Shown here in pieces: positions 16,658-24,683 of a stretch of DNA of 64,000 bases; position 1 is the stretch's first letter, and every line of letters begins with the position of its first letter. Source of the DNA: CBDCYH01 sp965224105 (GTDB taxonomy: Bacteria; Bacteroidota; Rhodothermia; Rhodothermales; JABDKH01). Below the pieces are notes generated by a model. That model was given only the letters and a program-made list of their open reading frames with translations. It was not told where the DNA came from and made no database searches. Position numbers and translations under genes: made by a program. The stretch covers positions 1,860,001 through 1,924,000 of the forward strand of contig CBDCYH010000002.1 in the NCBI GenBank assembly GCA_965224105.1. The letters are read 5' to 3'.

Positions 16658-19600
16658 ATGTTACGTAAATGGGGCATGCTTGTAGTCATGCTGCTCATTA
16701 CCCCAGTGCTCACATTCGCACAAACGACTGGCAAGGTAGCCGGTACGGTTGTGGACCAGGCTACGGGTGATCCGTTGCCAGGCGCGAGTGTTGCATTGGT
16801 CGGTACGCTGCAGGGTACCATAACGGACGTCAACGGTGAATATTTCATCCTTGGTGTTCCTGTTGGTTCCTACGATGTACAAGCATCGTTTGTCGGTTTC
16901 CAGACATCCACCATTCAGGGTGTAAATGTCAGTGCCGGCAAAACTCGTGAAATCAACTTCTCGTTGGTCGAGGGTATCGAGCTCGAAGAGATTGTTGTTG
17001 AATACGAACGTCCACTAATTCAGAAAGACGCCATCGGGGTTCCGAAGGTTGTCACTAGTGAGGAAATTGCGAATCTCCCGGTTAGGGGTGTTGCCAACGT
17101 TGCTGCGCTACAGGGTGGCGTCGTGAGCACGGAGACATCCAGCAACTTGTTTATTCGCGGTGGCCGAGAACAAGAGGTTTCCTACTATGTCGACGGAGTC
17201 CGAGTAATCGGTGCCGTTGCCGTACCAACGGAATCGATCCAGGAGCAGGAGATGCTTATTGGTAGTATCCCTGCCCGCTATGGTGACGCGATGTCCGGGA
17301 TTATCTCCATTACCACCAAAGGTGGCAAGCGCGAGTTCTCCGGATCAATCGAAGCCATCAGCTCTGAAGTCCTGGACGATTACGGCTACAATAACCTTGC
17401 AGCTTCCGTAGGTGGCCCACTCGTCGGTGACAAAGCTAACTTCTTCCTGTCTGGTGAGTATCGCTCACGCGGTGTTTCCGGACCAAGAGCAGTTGGTTTC
17501 CCAACGCTTAGCGAAGCAGACTATAACTTCCTGCAGCAGAATCCGCAGGCAGTCGAAGTCATCAATGACGAAACGGGTGAGCACTCATGGATCCCGTTCC
17601 CAGGTGATCTGATCGAGCAGTTTGGTTTCCGTCCGATCAACGAAGATTCTGTTGTTGCAGCAATTAACGTTCCTGAAGGATGGCACCTTGCCGACGCGCA
17701 TCCCAACCCGCGTTATGCGGCTGGGACATACACAGCTGACAGATTCACAAGAGAAAACTTCCGTCCTGGCAACGGAACGGATGCTTTTGCTCTGAACGGT
17801 AATGTCACACTTTCTCCAGCCAAGGCAATTAAATTGCGTCTGGGAGGTGGATTTGAGACCAGTTCAGGAGAAGCACTCAGCTACACACGCTCAATCTACG
17901 CGCAGGACAGGTTTACGCAGCAGGACAGGGACACGTGGAGAATGTCTGGTACATGGACCCACTATCTGTCGGACGCGACGTTTTACCAGTTGCAGGTTGA
18001 CTTCTCTGATTATCAGGGAGCCAACTACAACAACGCGTTCTCCAGCAACGTATCGGATATCCTGAGATATGGTGATATTGACCATGCGTCTAACCTGACG
18101 GCTCAGCGGTACTTTGAGTACAACGCAGACAGTGCATGGTACGAGCCTACGTATCAGGATGGTAACTTCCCAAACACGCGGGACATCCAGAATACGTTTG
18201 CCCCTCCGGGAGTCTCTGGTTCAACTTTCAGCCAATTCCACAACCAGCGGTTTGGATTCCGCGCCAATGCGACGACACAGGTTGGCTTGCATCAGGTTGA
18301 GTTTGGTGGTGAGTATGAGCAGAGAACGAATCGATTCTACAACAACTTCGATACGTACTCCCTGGGCGATTACGAAGGTGACTACAACAGCATCGGCTTT
18401 GACCTGATCGACAGTGACATCTTCTATTATGGCTACAACTACCTCGGAACGCAGGAAGTTGACAATCAGGATATCAATGCCTTCACCGGCAACACGAACT
18501 TCAACATGGAACCATATCGGCCTATCTACTACGCCGGTTACATTTCAGATAAGTTGGAGTACAAAGACATCGTTCTCCAGATTGGCGCGCGTGTCGACGT
18601 GTTTGATAACAACTCGCTGATTCTAAGAGACCGTTACAGCCTATTCCCAATCTTGAGAGCGGGAGAGGTCGGTGGGGCACCTGCAGGAATCGGTAGTGAC
18701 TACGCTGTTTACTTCGCGGAAGGAAGTGGTGCCGTTACAGGATACCGAGACCTGGATGGAAACTTCTACGATCCAAACGGGCAGGAAACTGCAGCTGAAA
18801 ACGTTCGAACGAACGCAGCACCGCAGATCAGGAAAGACGGCGATGGCAACGAAATCCGACGAATTACCCCTGAGGTATTTAAGGACTACGAGCCGCAGTC
18901 AAACTTCCAGCCTCGAATTGGTGTTAGCTTCCCGGTAACTGATCAGGCGCTGTTCTATGCATCGTACGACGTTGTTACGCAGCGTCCGTCTGAAAACGTG
19001 TTTGACACGATTCAGCAGTACCGCCAGGCGACGGAAAGATCAAAGCGACTGAACAACCCTGCTCTTGAGCCTGAGAAAACTTCTCAGTACGAGCTCGGCT
19101 TCCGTCAGCGCCTTGGTGATCGTTCTGCAGTTCAGATCTCCGGTTTCTATCGACAGATTGAAAACAAAATTCAGCGACGAATTGTCCAGAACGCGTTCCC
19201 TAGCAATTACCAGAGCTATGAGAATGTGGACTTTGGAACGGTTAAAGGAGTTGAGTTTGAGTATGACATGCGCAGAACCAACAACGTGCAGCTGAATGCG
19301 AACTATACGCTTTCATTTGCACAGGGAACAGGAGCGGATGCAGCTTCTGTTGCGCAGATTATCTGGCGACAGGAAACGAACCCGTTCTATCCAAACTTCA
19401 TCAGCCCACTCGACTTTGATCAGCGGCACAAGTTCAACTTGACTGTTGATTATCGTCTTGGCAAAGGTGAAGGCCCCATGGTTGGTGGAGCACATCCATT
19501 GGAAAACTTTGGCGTCAACTTGAATGCCAACGTTGGAACAGGATTGCCTTACACACGACGTCGTGACGAGAGCCCACTGTACACTTCCTTCAACGGATTC

Positions 19601-19945
19601 CTCGAAGGACAGATTAATGGTGAAACTCGTCCAAGCACATCGCTGCTGAATCTCCGTGTCGATCGCAAGTTTGGACTTGGCGGCGCAGATTTGACAGCAT
19701 TCGTTTGGGTACAGAACCTTCTAGACTCAGACAACGTGCAGGCAGTCTACTCGCAAACAGGACTCGCTGATGATGATGGCTACCTGTCATCCCCTCTCGG
19801 AATCGAACAAGTAAGTGCGATTACAGAGACTGCAGGTACACAGTCGGCAACCTCGTTTGTTGATCACTATGGATATGCTGCGAGATCTCCGTTCCGATAC
19901 GGAATCCCGCGTCAAACCAGAATTGGCTTACGCCTAAACTTCTAG
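16658..19945 (+). CDS. SusC-like TonB-dependent outer-membrane receptor
   Basis: 1,095 residues with a signal peptide ending in TFA-Q (about residue 21). A carboxypeptidase-regulatory-like beta domain (about 25-108, GKVAGTVVDQATGDPLPGAS) is followed by a TonB-box-like LEEIVVEY, a plug domain (about 115-230, with NLFIRGGREQEVSYYVDGV), and a 22-strand-type barrel ending in IGLRLNF with the terminal Phe. It would import a large substrate across the outer membrane using TonB energy. The substrate is unknown. No SusD homologue follows; the next gene is a T9SS-type surface protein. The strong Shine-Dalgarno and promoter suggest high expression. Confidence 0.93.
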   Translation: MLRKWGMLVVMLLITPVLTFAQTTGKVAGTVVDQATGDPLPGASVALVGTLQGTITDVNGEYFILGVPVGSYDVQASFVGFQTSTIQGVNVSAGKTREINFSLVEGIELEEIVVEYERPLIQKDAIGVPKVVTSEEIANLPVRGVANVAALQGGVVSTETSSNLFIRGGREQEVSYYVDGVRVIGAVAVPTESIQEQEMLIGSIPARYGDAMSGIISITTKGGKREFSGSIEAISSEVLDDYGYNNLAASVGGPLVGDKANFFLSGEYRSRGVSGPRAVGFPTLSEADYNFLQQNPQAVEVINDETGEHSWIPFPGDLIEQFGFRPINEDSVVAAINVPEGWHLADAHPNPRYAAGTYTADRFTRENFRPGNGTDAFALNGNVTLSPAKAIKLRLGGGFETSSGEALSYTRSIYAQDRFTQQDRDTWRMSGTWTHYLSDATFYQLQVDFSDYQGANYNNAFSSNVSDILRYGDIDHASNLTAQRYFEYNADSAWYEPTYQDGNFPNTRDIQNTFAPPGVSGSTFSQFHNQRFGFRANATTQVGLHQVEFGGEYEQRTNRFYNNFDTYSLGDYEGDYNSIGFDLIDSDIFYYGYNYLGTQEVDNQDINAFTGNTNFNMEPYRPIYYAGYISDKLEYKDIVLQIGARVDVFDNNSLILRDRYSLFPILRAGEVGGAPAGIGSDYAVYFAEGSGAVTGYRDLDGNFYDPNGQETAAENVRTNAAPQIRKDGDGNEIRRITPEVFKDYEPQSNFQPRIGVSFPVTDQALFYASYDVVTQRPSENVFDTIQQYRQATERSKRLNNPALEPEKTSQYELGFRQRLGDRSAVQISGFYRQIENKIQRRIVQNAFPSNYQSYENVDFGTVKGVEFEYDMRRTNNVQLNANYTLSFAQGTGADAASVAQIIWRQETNPFYPNFISPLDFDQRHKFNLTVDYRLGKGEGPMVGGAHPLENFGVNLNANVGTGLPYTRRRDESPLYTSFNGFLEGQINGETRPSTSLLNLRVDRKFGLGGADLTAFVWVQNLLDSDNVQAVYSQTGLADDDGYLSSPLGIEQVSAITETAGTQSATSFVDHYGYAARSPFRYGIPRQTRIGLRLNF

Positions 19946-19952
19946 AGCACAA

Positions 19953-19986
19953 AGCAGGAGCGGGTTGGGACCAACCTGCTCCTGCT
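19953..19986 (+). terminator. Long hairpin between the receptor and the T9SS protein gene
   Basis: A near-perfect inverted repeat of 16 nt arms (19953-19968 and 19971-19986, one G-T pair) lies 7 nt after the receptor stop. It is followed by CTTGCTTTG, a poor T-tract. It may attenuate transcription or protect the upstream mRNA rather than terminate fully. Confidence 0.6.
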
Positions 19987-20028
19987 CTTGCTTTGAAATT
20001 GCTAAGTAAACTAATGGAGATATATTCA

Positions 20029-23000
20029 ATGCGAATGGTTAGCAAGTTTAGCCTCTGGCTTTTTCTTGTAGCGTTCGTCACTGCATCTGCGGGCTTCGCC
20101 CTCAGCGATGATGACGACGACAAGAAAAAGAAGAAGGCCAACGCAAACGCACGAACCGTCGCTGCGCTTTCGTCCTCACAGGTTGGTACTTGTGATTTGG
20201 GCTCTGCCGCAAAAGACCTCGATGCTAACAATATTAGAGCGCGTCTCTTCAATAACGGGGCCCTGTTCTGGAAAGGATCGGGTAACGTTTACACTGTTCC
20301 GAAAAACGGTGAAGCAAACGCGATCTTCGCTTCAGGTATTTGGATTGGCGGGCTGGACCCAGATAGCGAACTACGGTTCGCGGGTACAGCATATGGCCCA
20401 TTCGAGTACTGGCCTGGCCCACTCGACGCAAGCGGCAATCCCCCTGCCGATTGCGTTCCTTTTGATAGGATTTTCAAGGTGTCCAAAGAGGACATCAGGA
20501 TCTACGAGGAATCAGGCGTAGCAACCGACGACCTTGCCGAATGGCCAGCAGCACTGGGTGCGCCGGTCAATGATGGCGATGGCAACCCCAATAACTATGA
20601 TCTCGCCGCGGGCGACAGACCTGGGCTCATTGGAGACCAGACAGCCTGGTGGGTCATGAATGATGTTGGTAACGTAAAAGAGTGGTCGAAAACTGAGCCT
20701 ATCGGGCTGGAAGTCCAGGTCACTGCTTTTGCATTTAACACAGCTGACGCTCTTAACAACACAACTTTCTACAAGTACAAGCTTATTCACAAAGGTGATG
20801 TGCCACTTAACCAAACATACTTCGCTGTTTGGAGTGACCCTGACCTTGGAAATGCAGCTGATGACTACGTAGGAAGTGATACTACACTTGGTCTCGCCAT
20901 CGTTTACAACGGTGATGACAACGACGAAGGATTTGACGGATATGGTACAAACGCACCGGCTCTGGCATATGACTTCTTCCAGGGACCACTTGTACCGGAT
21001 ACCACCGCAGGAGCAGTCTGGGAAGATCCGGATGGCGCAACCCATCCAGGAATGAGGCGCCTAGGCATGCAGAAGTTTGTGTACTATAACAATGATAGTA
21101 GCCCGAACGGAAACCCGGATGGTGACACGGACGATCCGTATAACTATCTAAGAGGAATCTGGCGTGACAATACACCAATGACATTTGGTGGCAATGGTTA
21201 CGCAGGCACCACGCCAACAAACTTCATGTTCCCTGGCAACGCTGCCAAGAAAGAGTTCTGGAGTGAGGAAAACACAGATGGACTGGGTTCAAGAAACACA
21301 CCGGCCGACCGTCGCTTCCTCATGTCTGTAGGTCCATTCGATCTTAACCCTGGTGACTCGCAGGATATCGTGTACGGTATTGTTTGGTCGCAGAGTGTTA
21401 ATCGCCTGGCATCCTTTGCTCAGTTGAAGTTTGATGACATCCTCGCACAGGGTGCCTTCAACTCGAACTTCAATATTCCTTCTGCTCCGGATGCACCGGA
21501 AGTATCTGTTACGGCTTACGACCAATCGATTATTCTCGAATGGTCCAACAGGCCAACCAGCAACAACTTCTATAACAAGTACGACGAAACGAGTGCGTTT
21601 CTTGTTGATACGAATCCAGCTGATGGTAACACAACGTATACCTTCGAGGGATACCGTATCTATCAGTACAACTCACCGTTCGACCAGGAAGGAACCGTGA
21701 TTGCAACGTTTGACGTTGCAAACGGTGTGCAGAGTGTTACTGATGACGCTCTTGATATCGCTTCTGGTGCACTTATAAGTGAGGTCGTTGCAACGGGTAC
21801 AGACAGTGGAGTACAAACCTATTTCTCTGTCGATAATCTGCAGAACTATCAGGACTACTACTTCGGTGTTCAGGCGTACGCATACAACCCACACTCAGCA
21901 CCCAAGATTTACGCCAGCCCGATCGTTCGCGTTCAGGGTCAACCGCAAGCAGTTACAGCTCGCGATGGTGGTATCTCTTCAGTTGCTGATGGTGGCACCG
22001 CGCTGGCTTCTTCGAGATCAGCTGGTACAGGTGACTCAGGTGGTGTTCTTGCAACAGTTGCTGACCCTCTTGCCGTAACTGGCGATGACTACCAGGTCTC
22101 TGTCTACAGCGTTGAAACGATGTACGCAGGAACGGACTCGGCAGTGTCTGAGCTTACTTACAACATCGTGAATGCTACCACGGGTGCAACCATCCTGAAT
22201 GGAGCGGACTTCTTCGCTCAGAATGGAAAGTTGCCGCCATTTGGTCAGAACCTGCTATCGGTAGACGGTATCGCGTTTAATGTCGATACTGCACCTGCTG
22301 ATTTCAAAGCGTTCCTGGCTGTCGCAAACGGCGCAGGAGCCATTGATCCTCCGACGGGAGCTGCAGCTGATTTCCAAGGCTTCCCTGTCCCAGAACGTCC
22401 TGGCTCAGGTCAGCAAGTTGGAGAAGGTGTGTGGTTCATCCACACCGGTGACAACGGCTCACGTGGCCCTTACGATGCGTTCATTGGTCGCTCGATTCGA
22501 AACGGCTTCGGCCCGGTTGTCCCATTTGATTGGGAAATCAGGTTCACGGAGCAATGTTATAATGCATGGAGAACCAACTACGATGCTGGAACTCCATATG
22601 CAACACCAGCTGATGGCTGCTACGGTTATGACCGATTCGGCATCTTTGGTGACGATAGGGCAACCCTCGTACCGTACGAACTGTGGAACATTGGTATTGA
22701 TACCGCAGACGATCCATCTGATGACTTCAGGGTAGTTCCTGCGGTTATCGATTGGGACGGCGACGGCTATGATTTGCAGTGGTTTGACCACAGTACATCG
22801 AGCGCCGACAATGACCCGGAAACGGATTGGACCTATTGGTACAACCCGCTCGATACGTCTCCTGGTACGGCAGGATACGACGCGTGGCAGGCAGACCTTC
22901 TCTCCGGCGCAGGTGCTGACCACCATGCCAATGAGATCATGGCTCGCTTCGTGTGGGTGAACTGGAACGGTGGGTCTGTAAGCGCAGCTGCGGACAAGGC

Positions 23001-23472
23001 AGACTATCTCGCAAACGTGGTTGATCAGGATATGCCTGAAGCAGGTACCGTGCTCCGCATGGTTACCTCCAAGCCACTTGCAGACGGAGATGTCTTTAAC
23101 ATCAGCACGAGTGATGTCGTTGCGACGCGAAACGACGCGACAACAGCAGCAGAAGCTCTTGATCTAATCGGCATCTCGCCAAACCCATACAAAGGGTTCT
23201 CGGCGTACGAAGTCGACCTCACGTCAGACAAGGCTCGGTTCACGAACCTTCCGACTAGAGCATCGATCAAGGTATTCTCACTTGCAGGCACGCTTGTGAA
23301 GACCATTGAGAAAAACAGTCCATCTGCATCTCTTGAATGGGATCTAACTACAGACGAGGGTCTTCCTCTCGCGAGTGGTATGTACCTCATTCACGTTGAT
23401 GTACCAGGTGTTGGAGAGAAGGTTATCAAGTTCGGATTCATCAAAAAGCGTATCCAGCTTGACCTCATCTAA
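20029..23472 (+). CDS. Large secreted surface protein with T9SS type A sorting domain
   Basis: 1,147 residues from the ATG at 20029, chosen for the GGAGA 8 nt upstream; a TTG 36 nt earlier is in frame but less likely. A signal peptide (to about residue 24, ASAGFA) is followed by an acidic-then-basic tract of five Asp and five Lys, then a long beta-rich region containing IFASGIWIGGLD and EYWPGPLD. A fibronectin-III-like stretch lies near residues 495-650 (PSAPDAPEVSV). The last 90 or so residues (SPNPY, KVFSLAGTLVKTI, LASGMYLIHV) match the C-terminal signal for type IX secretion. No enzymatic motif is recognised. Its place between a TonB receptor and a PorV-like barrel suggests a surface partner of the receptor. 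Confidence 0.85.
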   Translation: MRMVSKFSLWLFLVAFVTASAGFALSDDDDDKKKKKANANARTVAALSSSQVGTCDLGSAAKDLDANNIRARLFNNGALFWKGSGNVYTVPKNGEANAIFASGIWIGGLDPDSELRFAGTAYGPFEYWPGPLDASGNPPADCVPFDRIFKVSKEDIRIYEESGVATDDLAEWPAALGAPVNDGDGNPNNYDLAAGDRPGLIGDQTAWWVMNDVGNVKEWSKTEPIGLEVQVTAFAFNTADALNNTTFYKYKLIHKGDVPLNQTYFAVWSDPDLGNAADDYVGSDTTLGLAIVYNGDDNDEGFDGYGTNAPALAYDFFQGPLVPDTTAGAVWEDPDGATHPGMRRLGMQKFVYYNNDSSPNGNPDGDTDDPYNYLRGIWRDNTPMTFGGNGYAGTTPTNFMFPGNAAKKEFWSEENTDGLGSRNTPADRRFLMSVGPFDLNPGDSQDIVYGIVWSQSVNRLASFAQLKFDDILAQGAFNSNFNIPSAPDAPEVSVTAYDQSIILEWSNRPTSNNFYNKYDETSAFLVDTNPADGNTTYTFEGYRIYQYNSPFDQEGTVIATFDVANGVQSVTDDALDIASGALISEVVATGTDSGVQTYFSVDNLQNYQDYYFGVQAYAYNPHSAPKIYASPIVRVQGQPQAVTARDGGISSVADGGTALASSRSAGTGDSGGVLATVADPLAVTGDDYQVSVYSVETMYAGTDSAVSELTYNIVNATTGATILNGADFFAQNGKLPPFGQNLLSVDGIAFNVDTAPADFKAFLAVANGAGAIDPPTGAAADFQGFPVPERPGSGQQVGEGVWFIHTGDNGSRGPYDAFIGRSIRNGFGPVVPFDWEIRFTEQCYNAWRTNYDAGTPYATPADGCYGYDRFGIFGDDRATLVPYELWNIGIDTADDPSDDFRVVPAVIDWDGDGYDLQWFDHSTSSADNDPETDWTYWYNPLDTSPGTAGYDAWQADLLSGAGADHHANEIMARFVWVNWNGGSVSAAADKADYLANVVDQDMPEAGTVLRMVTSKPLADGDVFNISTSDVVATRNDATTAAEALDLIGISPNPYKGFSAYEVDLTSDKARFTNLPTRASIKVFSLAGTLVKTIEKNSPSASLEWDLTTDEGLPLASGMYLIHVDVPGVGEKVIKFGFIKKRIQLDLI

Positions 23473-23484
23473 GAGAATTGCTGA

Positions 23485-23509
23485 GGCAGCCCGAGAAAAA
23501 CGGGCTGCC
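23485..23509 (+). repeat. Intercistronic hairpin between the T9SS protein and PorV-like genes
   Basis: A perfect 9-bp stem GGCAGCCCG/CGGGCTGCC (23485-23493, 23501-23509) encloses a purine loop of seven bases. No T-run follows, so it looks like an mRNA-stabilising or processing hairpin more than a terminator. Confidence 0.6.
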
Positions 23510-23576
23510 AAGGCTTCACTTTAAATCCAACGCCTACAGGCGGACAAACAAAGTCTAAAAAGAGAGGTCATTGACC

Positions 23577-24614
23577 ATGAAATTGAACAGACTACTTCTT
23601 CTCACGATGATCGCCGGTCTTCTGAGCATGACTGCTTTTGATGCGACGGCTGGTGATAAGAAACGTCGTGGAACTGCGGGTTCTGAGCAATTGCTCATCC
23701 CGCTCACAGCGCGCTCGACTGCGCTCGGCCAATCCACCACTGGTGGTGTGGCTGGTATGTCGGGACTCGAAGCTGTTCTCGCAAACCCAGCGGGTTTGAT
23801 GCTGAACACTGGGACCAACGCTATGTTTAGCCGCATGGAGTACGTCGCCGACATCGGCGTCAACTATTTCGGCGTTGCGCAGAAAGTTGGTAACAATAAC
23901 ATCGCGTTCACGGTTAGCTCCTGGGACTTCGGCGACATTCCGCTACAAACGGAAACAAGCCCTGAAATCTCAAATGTTACCTGGACCGCTTCCTACGTTA
24001 CTGTAGGCGCAACGTACGCTCGTGCGTTCACAGACCGAATCTCCGCTGGGGTTACAGCGAAGGTGGTCAACGAAAGCATTGACGATGTAAGCGCTAGCGG
24101 AGTCGCGTTTGACGCGGGTATGACGTATGTAGTTGGTGAATCAGGATTGCGCTTTGGCGTAAGCTTGAAGAACTTTGGACCAGACAGGACCTTCAGCGGA
24201 ACTGGCCTGGTGCAATTTGCCAACCTACCATCGCAGAACCCAGATGCGCAGCCTGCGGCTGTTGTTATCGAAGGCGCTGCATACGAAATGCCTTCGCTGC
24301 TCAACTTCGGTACATCCTACACTCGTCAGTTTGGCGCAGGTGCAGTAGTAACCGTTCTTGGCAACTTCCGATCAAATTCCTTCTCACAGGATCAGTTCTC
24401 AGGTGGTCTTGAGCTTGGGTTCCGCAACATCCTCTTCGTGCGTGGTGGCTACCAGTACGAGCAGGATATGGACCTCACGTTCTACACCGGTGCCAACTTC
24501 GGCGCAGGATTGAATCTTGATCTGGGAGGCAATATGCTGACGGTTGATTATGCCTACAGAGCAACAGATTTCTTTGACGCTGTTCAGATGGTATCGGTAA
24601 ACGTTACCCTCTAA
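23577..24614 (+). CDS. PorV/PorQ-family outer-membrane barrel protein
   Basis: 345 residues from the ATG at 23577, preceded by AGAGAGG; an in-frame TTG two codons upstream is less likely. A signal peptide ends near FDATA-G. The start of the mature barrel (LTARSTALGQSTTG, then GLEAVLANPAGL) is the signature of the PorV/PorQ/UPF0164 family of 14-strand, FadL-like barrels. PorV is the T9SS shuttle that receives folded cargo from the translocon and delivers it to the PorU sortase. Its position directly after a T9SS cargo gene supports a dedicated cargo partner role, by inference. A strong terminator follows. Confidence 0.88.
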   Translation: MKLNRLLLLTMIAGLLSMTAFDATAGDKKRRGTAGSEQLLIPLTARSTALGQSTTGGVAGMSGLEAVLANPAGLMLNTGTNAMFSRMEYVADIGVNYFGVAQKVGNNNIAFTVSSWDFGDIPLQTETSPEISNVTWTASYVTVGATYARAFTDRISAGVTAKVVNESIDDVSASGVAFDAGMTYVVGESGLRFGVSLKNFGPDRTFSGTGLVQFANLPSQNPDAQPAAVVIEGAAYEMPSLLNFGTSYTRQFGAGAVVTVLGNFRSNSFSQDQFSGGLELGFRNILFVRGGYQYEQDMDLTFYTGANFGAGLNLDLGGNMLTVDYAYRATDFFDAVQMVSVNVTL

Positions 24615-24635
24615 AACAAAATCAAGATTTGTGAT

Positions 24636-24669
24636 AAAAGGGGTGGCCCAACGGGTCACCCCTTTTTTT
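24636..24669 (+). terminator. Rho-independent terminator after the PorV-like gene
   Basis: A 14-bp stem (24636-24649 with 24653-24666, one G-T pair) with an AAC loop runs into seven consecutive T residues. It lies 22 nt after the stop codon and separates the PorV-like gene from the cytochrome gene, whose ATG follows at 24684. Confidence 0.92.
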
Positions 24670-24683
24670 ATCTTCCAACCATA

